Below are positions 44,937 to 52,490 of a stretch of DNA of 64,000 nucleotides, in pieces (the stretch's first letter is position 1; each line of letters opens with the position of its first letter). This stretch comes from JANQIO01 sp043585095. Its GTDB lineage: Bacteria; Pseudomonadota; Gammaproteobacteria; Pseudomonadales; Halieaceae. A program made the position numbers and the translations under genes. Where the stretch lies: assembly GCA_043585095.1 (NCBI GenBank), contig CP121321.1, forward strand, positions 124,001-188,000. Reading direction: 5' to 3'. The notes below the pieces were generated by a model. The model did not search any database and had not been told where the DNA came from. It saw only the letters and a program-made list of their open reading frames with translations.

Positions 44937-46032
44937 TGGCAATAACCTCCTCAGCGCGCTGATCGAGGTCGCGATTCAGCCAGATTGTGAACAGTTCGTA
45001 GCCCAGCGCCAGTACTACAGCACCCAGGAACAAGCCGACGATGCCGGAAAGTAAGAAACCACCAATAGCGCCTAGAAAGATTACCGCCATCGGCTGACTG
45101 CTGCCGCGACCTAGTAGGATCGGCTTGAGGATATTGTCCGATAGCGCGACTGCCAGCATATAGACACCGAAAAGAATGCTCGACAGGCCGTCGGCGATGG
45201 AAGCGTGGTAAATGACGATAGGCAGCAGCAGAATGATTACTGGAAGCTGAACCGTGGCCATAATCAGTATGATCAGTGTCCACAAGCCCGCGCCGGGAAT
45301 GCCCGCTACCAGCAGCCCTATCCCGGCAAGGATGGCTTGTACCACCGCCACACCCAGTACGCCCTGGGCAACGCTGCGAACCGTGTTAGACGCGAGTGCG
45401 GCGAACGTCTCACCATCTTCTCCTGCGAGTCTGCGACCAAGGCGTTTGGCAAATTGCGTGCCGTCCTCGTTATAGGCCAGAAAGATGCCTGACACGGCGA
45501 CAGCGACGGCAAACTGCAATATGCCCAATCCCGCACCGGCTGCTGTATTGACCAGCCACTTGGCGGTCGCGCGTATCTGCGATTCAAACTGTTCCAGTAG
45601 GGGCTCCAGGTTTTCATTCGCTGATTGCCAAACTGCGAAAACATTCTCACCGATCACCGGGATATCTCTGACCCGCTCAGGCGCAGCAGGAACTTGCAGT
45701 GTGCCATCCTGCAGTTCATGGGCGTACTCCTTGGCGGTGGTAATCATCGTGCCGGAGAGCATTACCGAGGGCGTGATTACGGCGGCCAGCAACAGCAGCG
45801 TAAAGAGTGTGGCGCAAAGTCCATGGCTTTTACCCAGACGGTTGCGGAACGCGTTGTAAAGAGGCAGCAGTGCTGACGCTATTATCAAGGCCCAGACTAG
45901 CGTTGAGATAAACGGTCGGACAATTTCAAAGCACCAGACGATCAGCGCAAGTACTAACCCTACGCGGACAGTGACCTCCATGGCGCGCGTGGTGTCTGTT
46001 TTCTGCTGCTCTGTATCCTTTTCGTGGTCCAC
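44929..46032 (-). CDS. AI-2E family transporter (PerM/YdiK-like)
   Basis: The 367-residue membrane protein has the family pattern: an N-terminal pair of helices, a large hydrophilic region and four or more C-terminal helices with LSDNILKPILLGRGSSQPMAVIFLGAIGG. Members include the AI-2 exporter TqsA and Na+/H+ antiporters, so the name does not fix the substrate. The GTG at 46032 has GGAG about ten bases upstream; an ATG at codon 18 is possible. It heads the minus-strand unit that runs to the zntB-like gene. Confidence 0.9.
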   Translation of the reverse strand: MDHEKDTEQQKTDTTRAMEVTVRVGLVLALIVWCFEIVRPFISTLVWALIIASALLPLYNAFRNRLGKSHGLCATLFTLLLLAAVITPSVMLSGTMITTAKEYAHELQDGTLQVPAAPERVRDIPVIGENVFAVWQSANENLEPLLEQFESQIRATAKWLVNTAAGAGLGILQFAVAVAVSGIFLAYNEDGTQFAKRLGRRLAGEDGETFAALASNTVRSVAQGVLGVAVVQAILAGIGLLVAGIPGAGLWTLIILIMATVQLPVIILLLPIVIYHASIADGLSSILFGVYMLAVALSDNILKPILLGRGSSQPMAVIFLGAIGGFLLSGIVGLFLGAVVLALGYELFTIWLNRDLDQRAEEVIAND

Positions 46033-46261
46033 TATGCTGGGCTCCGGTTGCGTTAATTATTCTGCAGGGTCTTCAGTGGCTTCGTGAGTTTGCCCAAGTA
46101 CGTAGTGAAAGGCTAACGAAATCCGCTAGTCAGCGTTCAAGCGGGTTTCTATCGGCCTTATAGCGTGCCGCCTCACAGTGGCTTGAATCTCCAGGCGGCA
46201 TTCTGCATGCTGGCGGCGCTAAACAAGGCCTATCCTGACTCAAGAAGCGGACCAAACCTCG

Positions 46262-48244
46262 ATGGAAGACGCAATGCAAGCGCCGCCGGCAAAAAGACTA
46301 TGGACGCCTTCTGATGAGCGCATCGCGGCAAGCAACCTGCTGCGCTTTATCAAGCTTGTGAATGAGCGCGAGCATTTGGAGATTGCCGACTACGACGGCC
46401 TGCATGCGTGGTCAATAACAGAGCCCGAGTCGTTCTGGCAGCTTGTCTGGGAGTTTGGGCGCGTTATTGGTTATCCCGGTGATGTTGTGAGGGAAGGTAA
46501 CGCATTCCATGCGGAGTCGCCCCCCGGCGTGCGTTGGTTTCCCCAGGCAAAGCTCAGCTTTGCCGAAAATCTGCTGCGCTACCGTGACGATCAAATTGCG
46601 TTGGTATCCATACTGGAAGGTGGTCGGCGACGCGATCTAACCTACGGTGAGCTTTACCGACGCGTCAGCCAGTTGGCGGCTAGCTTGAGGGAAGAGGGTG
46701 TTAAGCCCGGCGATAGAGTTGCGGGCTTCCTGCCCAATATCCCCGAGGCTGTTGTTGCCATGTTGGCTACTGCGAGCCTGGGCGCCGTATGGTCGTCTTG
46801 CTCGCCGGATTTTGGCACCAACGGTGTGCTGGATCGCTTCGGGCAAATCGAGCCCACGGTTCTGTTTTGCGCAGATGGCTATTTCTACAACGGTAAAACC
46901 TGTGACTGCCTGCCAACCGTCGCTGAGCTCATGGATAAAATACCCTCCATCCAGCGTATGGTGGTGGTGCCTATGGTCGACGAGAAGCCACTGATCGACA
47001 CAGTGCGCGACGCCGTGTTGTGGGCTGATTACCTGGATTCATGGGCCAGTGGACTTGAGTTCCCGGTCTTTGATTTTGATCATCCGCTATACATCATGTA
47101 CTCCTCCGGAACGACGGGTTTGCCCAAATGCATTGTGCACGGTGCTGGCGGAACCTTGCTGCAGCACATCAAGGAGCATCAGCTCCACACCGACCTGCGC
47201 CGCAGCGATGTGTTTTTCTATTTCACAACCTGTGGCTGGATGATGTGGAACTGGCTCGTATCGGGTCTCGCGACGGGTGCGACTCTCGTACTGTTTGACG
47301 GTTCTCCCTTCGCACGGCAGGGACGCGTGCTGCTGGACGCGGTCGATTCGGAGGGGATTAGCGTATTTGGCGCCAGCGCCAAGTATTTCGCTGCGCTGGA
47401 AAAAGCCGGCATCGAACCCTCTGAACGCTATGCGCTGGACAGTTTGCGCACCGTGCTATCCACCGGCTCGCCTCTGTCTCATGAAAGCTTTGACTATATC
47501 TATCGCAGCTTTAAATCTGATTTGTGCTTGTCGAGTATTAGCGGTGGCACGGACATTTTGTCCTGCTTTGTCGGGGGCTGCCCAATACTTCCAGTCCATA
47601 GAGGTGAGATTCAGTGTCGCGGACTGGGTATGGCGGTTGAGATCTGGAATGAGATGGGTGACGCGGTGTTTCAAGAGAAGGGAGAGCTTGTCTGCACCCA
47701 GCCGTTCCCCTCGGCGCCAGTTGGCTTTTGGCAGGACGAGGATGGGTCGCGCTATCGCGGTGCGTATTTTGCGCGCTGGCCTGAAGTCTGGTCTCAGGGC
47801 GACTACGGTGAGATTACGGTCAACGGGGGGGTGATTATCCACGGTCGTTCCGATGCCGTGCTCAATCCCGGTGGTGTGCGCATCGGCACGGCGGAAATCT
47901 ATCGGCAGGTTGAGAAGCTTCCGGAGATTCAGGAAAGCGTCGTTATTGGCCAAAACTGGGAGGACGACGTGCGTGTCGTGCTATTCGTTGTTCTCACTGC
48001 AGGTGTGACGCTGGATGATGCCCTGCGGGATCGCATACGGGAGGAAATTCGCCACAACACGACACCGAGGCACGTGCCCGCGAAGATATTGGCCGTCACT
48101 GATATTCCGCGCACAATTAGTGGCAAAACTGTTGAGCTGGCGGTGCGTCGCGTCGTCCACGGCGAACCGGTAGACAATACCGATGCTCTGGCGAATCCAG
48201 ATGCTTTGAACCTGTTCACAGATTTGGCCGAGCTTAAAGTTTAA
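46262..48244 (+). CDS. Acetoacetate-CoA ligase (acetoacetyl-CoA synthetase)
   Basis: The 660-residue enzyme of the ANL superfamily makes acetoacetyl-CoA from acetoacetate, ATP and CoA. The N-terminal ACS-type extension (WTPSDERIAASNLLRFIKLV) and the stretch CGWMMWNWLVSGLATGAT are specific to this branch. The phosphate loop is MYSSGTTGLPKCIVHG, and the C-terminal part ends with PRTISGKTVELAVR, which holds the acyl-adenylate lysine. Full length. It would let the cell recover acetoacetate or polyhydroxybutyrate products. It is transcribed alone. Confidence 0.94.
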   Translation: MEDAMQAPPAKRLWTPSDERIAASNLLRFIKLVNEREHLEIADYDGLHAWSITEPESFWQLVWEFGRVIGYPGDVVREGNAFHAESPPGVRWFPQAKLSFAENLLRYRDDQIALVSILEGGRRRDLTYGELYRRVSQLAASLREEGVKPGDRVAGFLPNIPEAVVAMLATASLGAVWSSCSPDFGTNGVLDRFGQIEPTVLFCADGYFYNGKTCDCLPTVAELMDKIPSIQRMVVVPMVDEKPLIDTVRDAVLWADYLDSWASGLEFPVFDFDHPLYIMYSSGTTGLPKCIVHGAGGTLLQHIKEHQLHTDLRRSDVFFYFTTCGWMMWNWLVSGLATGATLVLFDGSPFARQGRVLLDAVDSEGISVFGASAKYFAALEKAGIEPSERYALDSLRTVLSTGSPLSHESFDYIYRSFKSDLCLSSISGGTDILSCFVGGCPILPVHRGEIQCRGLGMAVEIWNEMGDAVFQEKGELVCTQPFPSAPVGFWQDEDGSRYRGAYFARWPEVWSQGDYGEITVNGGVIIHGRSDAVLNPGGVRIGTAEIYRQVEKLPEIQESVVIGQNWEDDVRVVLFVVLTAGVTLDDALRDRIREEIRHNTTPRHVPAKILAVTDIPRTISGKTVELAVRRVVHGEPVDNTDALANPDALNLFTDLAELKV

Positions 48245-48335
48245 GCACTGCAAACCGTGATCACGTTCCCGCAAGCAGCGCATGCCTATGCGATACTCGC
48301 GGACAATGCTGATGTGTTAAGGAAGTGAGTTTCTT

Positions 48336-48953
48336 ATGATTTCGAAGCGAATACTGGCCGCTCTTTGCCTTGTCCCCGGTCTTTCTGCTTTGCCGGTTAG
48401 CCACGCGATCTCTGAGGAAATGGATAGGCGGCCTGTCTACGGAAGTCTTTACGGCGGTGGCAGTACCTTTGATGTTGATTTTGATTTTGCGGCCCCGCTG
48501 GGATTTGACCCCGAGGACGAGGGTGACACCTTTGGTCTGGGCGTTGGGTATGAGATCAATGACAACTGGTTCCTGCAGCTGGATTACACCCAGACCGATG
48601 CGTCAGATGTGGATATTCAACAGGTGTTCCTATCGCTGAACTACCAGCGATCTTTTCTGCTGCCGAATCTGAACGGCGTCGTGGGCGTTATCGTCGGTGA
48701 AGGCAATCTGGACTGGAACAGTCAGCCAGAATTCAGCAACGCATTACGAGACGATCTGGATGCGGACCAGAGCCTTTATGGGCTGCAGATTGGTTTCAAT
48801 TACGACATTGCGGATCACTGGTCTATGAGCTTGATGTATCAGGTTTTCGATCAAGCGTTTAAGACCAGCCTTGAAACGCCCAACGATGGCCGCCTGGAGT
48901 TCGAGCATTCCAACCACCAGTACCTGCTGTTCGGCTTACGCTTTCACCTTTAA
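48336..48953 (+). CDS. Small outer-membrane beta-barrel protein
   Basis: The 205-residue protein has a signal peptide (about residues 1-25, ending VSHAIS) and an eight-strand-like barrel: YGSLYGGGSTF, FGLGVGYEIND, WFLQLDYTQTD, YGLQIGFNYDI, and a final strand LFGLRFHL. It has the size of an OmpA/OmpW-type barrel without extra domains. AAGGAAG precedes the ATG. It points toward the cytochrome genes and ends 16 bp from the convergent NapC-type gene. No specific function is evident. Confidence 0.78.
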   Translation: MISKRILAALCLVPGLSALPVSHAISEEMDRRPVYGSLYGGGSTFDVDFDFAAPLGFDPEDEGDTFGLGVGYEINDNWFLQLDYTQTDASDVDIQQVFLSLNYQRSFLLPNLNGVVGVIVGEGNLDWNSQPEFSNALRDDLDADQSLYGLQIGFNYDIADHWSMSLMYQVFDQAFKTSLETPNDGRLEFEHSNHQYLLFGLRFHL

Positions 48954-48969
48954 GTACTGCACCGCCTGC

Positions 48970-49548
48970 TCAATGAGGCAGATTCATAGATACCGCCGTT
49001 TCGGCAGGTGTGTGGGTGAGACCGGCGTGGCAATCAATGCAGGTTTTCTTCCCCGCTTGTAAGACCTTGTGGAAGGCTCTGGCCTTGGGTGATTGGGCGG
49101 AGGCTAGCATGTGATCCACATCGTGGCAGTTACGGCACTCCTGTGAATCGTTGGCACGCAGCCTGGCGATCTCTCGGTCCTTCATGGTTTGGCGGTGGGC
49201 TGCGTACTTCTCCGGCGTATCGATAACACCAGTGATAGCGCCCCACACTTCTCTGCTGGCCTGAATCTTCCTGATCAGCTTGGGACCAAATTCCTTGGGC
49301 ACATGACAGTCTGAACAAGTCGGGCGCACGCCGCTTTCGTTCATATGATGCGTGGTGCCTATTAACATCAGCCCCGGGTTGTCGCGCATTTCGTGGCAGG
49401 ACGTGCAAAACGCGTCAGTGCTGGTGGCGGTCATGGTGTACTCGTAGGCAACAACCATGGCAACGCCAGCGACTACGCCGCCACACAACAGGGTGGCCAC
49501 CGAATAACGGTTACTTGGGCTGAAAAGGCCTTTAAGAAACTGTTTCAT
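48970..49548 (-). CDS. NapC/NirT-family tetrahaem cytochrome c (CymA-like quinol dehydrogenase)
   Basis: The 192-residue protein has one N-terminal membrane helix (about 17-38) and four haem sites: CTSCH, CSDCH, CRNCH and CIDCH. This is the size and spacing of CymA, NrfH and NapC, which oxidise membrane quinol and pass electrons to periplasmic acceptors. Close by are a triheme cytochrome and an mtrABC set, so it is the natural electron entry for them, as CymA is in Shewanella. That role is inference from context. Confidence 0.92.
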   Translation of the reverse strand: MKQFLKGLFSPSNRYSVATLLCGGVVAGVAMVVAYEYTMTATSTDAFCTSCHEMRDNPGLMLIGTTHHMNESGVRPTCSDCHVPKEFGPKLIRKIQASREVWGAITGVIDTPEKYAAHRQTMKDREIARLRANDSQECRNCHDVDHMLASAQSPKARAFHKVLQAGKKTCIDCHAGLTHTPAETAVSMNLPH

Positions 49549-49587
49549 GGCGTTTGTCCCTTGCCTGGATGTACTGCGGTCTGCAGC

Positions 49588-49611
49588 GTTGCGCGACGTT
49601 AACGGCGCAAC
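49588..49611. promoter_or_regulatory. Inverted repeat in the cytochrome divergent region
   Basis: Perfect 7-bp arms GTTGCGC and GCGCAAC flank 10 bases, 40 bp upstream of the NapC-type gene. Two TGATCA palindromes, 12 bp apart (49648 and 49660), lie farther toward the triheme gene. They could be regulator sites but do not have canonical FNR spacing. Confidence 0.35.
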
Positions 49612-49757
49612 AATTAATAGACTTAGTGTAGCGATGGTCGCGTGTGGTGATCATGACGTTGATCAAGCCCGCCGCGATCCAGTTATGACAGGCAGGTCGA
49701 GGGCGGAGCTGCATGCTAGAGTGTCCACATGACTGTTCTGCGTTAAGGAGATCCTGC

Positions 49758-50081
49758 ATGTCTATTACGCCCTTTTTGCAACATGGCCCACGCGGCTTAC
49801 TGCTAGCTACTGCGGTGGTGTTCTCATTATCCGCACAAGCCGGTCCCGCAGCAGACGTGGAGTGTGCAATGTGCCACGATGAACCAGTGCTGCCCGCGAG
49901 TCATATGCCGGTCGATGAGATGTCCGTGGAGGCCTGTGGTATGTGTCACGAAGCCTCGGCGGACGATCCCTACTTCAGAACCATCCACGAAGTACACGGG
50001 GAGGAGCTGGGCTGCGATACCTGCCACAGTGATAGCTCTGTAGAAACCAAGGCCCGCCTGCGCGAGATGCTAGGGCTCTAG
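49758..50081 (+). CDS. Small periplasmic triheme cytochrome c
   Basis: The ATG at 49758 follows AAGGAG. The 107-residue product has a signal peptide (ending SAQAGPA) and three haem sites, CAMCH, CGMCH and CDTCH, with further single histidines that could serve as axial ligands (SHMP, IHEVHG). It is too small for the known decahaem types and resembles cytochrome c3/small tetraheme carriers in size. It probably shuttles electrons in the periplasm between the NapC-type enzyme (divergent) and MtrA. The role is inferred from neighbours. Confidence 0.85.
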   Translation: MSITPFLQHGPRGLLLATAVVFSLSAQAGPAADVECAMCHDEPVLPASHMPVDEMSVEACGMCHEASADDPYFRTIHEVHGEELGCDTCHSDSSVETKARLREMLGL

Positions 50082-50171
50082 CCTGGCGTCTCTGGCCGAG
50101 CGCCTCTAGCCGAGCGTCTCTAGCCGAGCGCCTCTAGCCGAGCGCCTCTAGCCGAGCGCCTCTAACCGAGC
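50074..50171. repeat. 14-bp tandem repeat array, seven units
   Basis: Seven contiguous 14-bp units of the form GCCTCTAGCCGAGC run from 50074 to 50171. The last six (from 50088) are near-identical and the first is degenerate and includes the TAG stop of the triheme cytochrome gene. The array fills the gap between two convergent genes, 17 bp before the mtrC stop. There are no spacers, so it is not a CRISPR array. Its function is unknown. Confidence 0.85.
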
Positions 50172-50188
50172 GTCTTTCGCGGCACTCG

Positions 50189-52468
50189 TCAATTTAACAG
50201 TCCGTGTACGGCCTCCACGTCAGCACTGCGTCCGCTGCCGTGGCAGAGCTCGCACTGCTCGACAACTTCCCCGCTATCCAAAGCTGCCTGACTGGTGCTG
50301 AAAGCGCCTCCGTTCTGTTCCATATGCGCTTTCGCCACGTCGCTCTCATGGCAGCTATAGCAGGCGTTAGACTGCGGTGAAATCACCACATCATCGGCCG
50401 GGTCTGCAATATCACTGCCGGTGCTCACCGTGGTTCCCAGGACCCCGCTGGCCAGTGGCAGCTGGTAGCCGTCATCACCGTGACAGGAGGTACAGTCACT
50501 CAGATCGCCCGGGTACTGCACATGATCTTCGTCGTAAACGTAGGTCGTGAAACCTCTAAAACCGACCACCTGCAGTGGGTTCTCTCGTATCGAAGGCGCG
50601 TGAATGGCATGGACCATATTGGTGAAGTTTATGGATTCCTCCAGCTTGCCGTCGGTTGGCGGGTTGGAGGCAACCGCGCGAACCCCGCGATCGGTATTGC
50701 GCGGGTTGTGGCACACGGTGCAGCCTTGCACGGTATCAGAACGGTTGCTGCCATGCAGAACCAGGTTCTGGTGACAATCGAGACACTGGCCAATATCGGC
50801 GATATCACGTCGCGCCCTGGCCGTGCCGCTAGCTTCGTCGATAGAGAAGTAGTCTTTAACGTTCTGCATGAACACGGTGTTAGGGTCGCCGTCTCCGTCC
50901 ACATCAACTGCGGGATGACCTTCTATGACAATAGCGCCTGAGCCCGTCGCGGCGACGTTCGGCGTTTGGCTGCCGTCCGGTATGGCGATCGACGACACGA
51001 CGTTAAAGCTGCCGTCACCATTGGCTGTTGCGTTGCTCAGAGCATCGATAGACACCGCGCTGGCATTGTCTGCTTCATTGCCCGTGTTGCTGTAGTCATC
51101 GGTGTTCCAGGCGACGTCTACGGCCAGCCGGCTTGCTCCACCGCCCACGGTCCAGGGTGCGTCGTTAAGGATGTCCCAGGTTTCGCCAGTGTTGGGGTTG
51201 GTAATGCGGAAATCGATACTGGGGAACTCACCCGGGGCGGTATTGTTGATGGCAAGAATCTCGGGCAGATAATTGCTGCTTTCATCTCGAACTAACAATG
51301 CGTGGCTTTGCGCGACACTGCCGGCAATTTGTCCGTCCGCGTGACAGCTTGCGCAGCCAGAGTCATCCGGCTGACCACCGGCATGGGTTGAGAAATCGAG
51401 GTTGTCGTGGCAGCTGCCGCAGGCGGCCTGAGACGGAAAGCTGTTCCAGTTGTCGCCTTGGCTGGAGAGCTGCACTTCCGAATAGAATTCGCTGGTGGTG
51501 GAGCTACCCACGTGGCAGTTCTGGCAGTTGCGCAGATCCTGTGGGTAGACCACCTCTGAGTAGTCGTGGGGTCGATCCCGGAAGCCCCAGATCACATACG
51601 GGTTGCCGGCGGCAACGCTGGGCAAGTTCTCTCCCATATGGATTTTGTGAATCATTACTTTCATATCCACCGTATTGCCGCTGTTGGCGTCGGTGCTGCC
51701 GGGGTTGTGGCAGGTCACGCAGTATTCCACTTCGACGCGATTGCCGCCGTGTATACCCAGCGGGTTGTGGCAGCGATTACAGTTGTTGGTTACGGCAACC
51801 TGATAGTTGAAGACACCGCTGACCTCACCGGTTTCCGGTACCCAGTCATAGAATGGATTGATCGGATTAGGGCCGTCGTCAAACTGAATGGCAACGCGAT
51901 GGGTGCGTGCTGCTTCGTAGTCCAGATTCAGTCCTTCGGTCTTCGCTTGATCCAGTATGTCAGCGGGTAGGGCGGTGACATCGGTACCGAAGGTGTAGCG
52001 GTAGGTGCCATCTCCAAAATTCTCCAGCTCACCGCTGCGCTCGTAGGTAGCCTGTAGCTTGGCTTCGGTGCCGGGCCCGACGCTGCCTGCGCTTTCAATA
52101 CTGTTGACGTAGGACTGCCAGCTGCCGGTGCTGCCGCCGAGGGGGCTGGCCTGCAGCTTGGCCAGCACAAAGCGCAGATTGCCCAGCTCCAGATCAGTGA
52201 TGGCGGTATTGTTGCCGTCGGTTAGCGTGAAGTTAACCACAGCGTTGCCGCCGTCCAGCGTAGCGCCGGTGATGAAGCTTACAATTTCGTCGGCTTCTTC
52301 AAATCCTACCGGGCCGGGAATCACTGGAGGAGGCGGAGTAACTGGTTGGTTTGGCGCCTGCGGGCCGGGTTCAACGCCCGCGGCGCGATCACCGCCGCCA
52401 CCGCCCCCACAGGCACTCAGCATGACGATGCACAATACGCTTAGATAAAAACCTGGTTGCTTGCTCAT
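50189..52468 (-). CDS. mtrC: OmcA/MtrC-family decahaem outer-membrane lipoprotein cytochrome
   Basis: The 759-residue protein has a lipobox LSAC with Cys20 and a Gly-rich then Pro-rich linker. Ten haem sites follow in two groups: CNRCH, CVTCH, CQNCH, CGSCH, CASCH, then CLDCH, CTVCH, CTSCH, CYSCH, CELCH. Between them and before the first group are beta-rich domains, matching the four-domain pattern of MtrC/OmcA. It would sit on the cell surface and pass electrons to outside acceptors or take them up. A near-perfect anti-SD match (GGAGGTGAT) precedes the ATG. It is the last gene of the mtrA-mtrB-mtrC operon. Confidence 0.95.
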   Translation of the reverse strand: MSKQPGFYLSVLCIVMLSACGGGGGGDRAAGVEPGPQAPNQPVTPPPPVIPGPVGFEEADEIVSFITGATLDGGNAVVNFTLTDGNNTAITDLELGNLRFVLAKLQASPLGGSTGSWQSYVNSIESAGSVGPGTEAKLQATYERSGELENFGDGTYRYTFGTDVTALPADILDQAKTEGLNLDYEAARTHRVAIQFDDGPNPINPFYDWVPETGEVSGVFNYQVAVTNNCNRCHNPLGIHGGNRVEVEYCVTCHNPGSTDANSGNTVDMKVMIHKIHMGENLPSVAAGNPYVIWGFRDRPHDYSEVVYPQDLRNCQNCHVGSSTTSEFYSEVQLSSQGDNWNSFPSQAACGSCHDNLDFSTHAGGQPDDSGCASCHADGQIAGSVAQSHALLVRDESSNYLPEILAINNTAPGEFPSIDFRITNPNTGETWDILNDAPWTVGGGASRLAVDVAWNTDDYSNTGNEADNASAVSIDALSNATANGDGSFNVVSSIAIPDGSQTPNVAATGSGAIVIEGHPAVDVDGDGDPNTVFMQNVKDYFSIDEASGTARARRDIADIGQCLDCHQNLVLHGSNRSDTVQGCTVCHNPRNTDRGVRAVASNPPTDGKLEESINFTNMVHAIHAPSIRENPLQVVGFRGFTTYVYDEDHVQYPGDLSDCTSCHGDDGYQLPLASGVLGTTVSTGSDIADPADDVVISPQSNACYSCHESDVAKAHMEQNGGAFSTSQAALDSGEVVEQCELCHGSGRSADVEAVHGLLN

Positions 52469-52490
52469 TCCATCACCTCCGCCCCGTGGC

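Noticed and set aside
49648..49665. FNR/Anr box
   Set aside because: The TGATCA pair is two separate palindromes 12 bp apart, not TTGAT-N4-ATCAA.
50074..50171. Repeat array as a possible CRISPR
   Set aside because: Units are contiguous 14-mers without spacers, and there are no cas genes.
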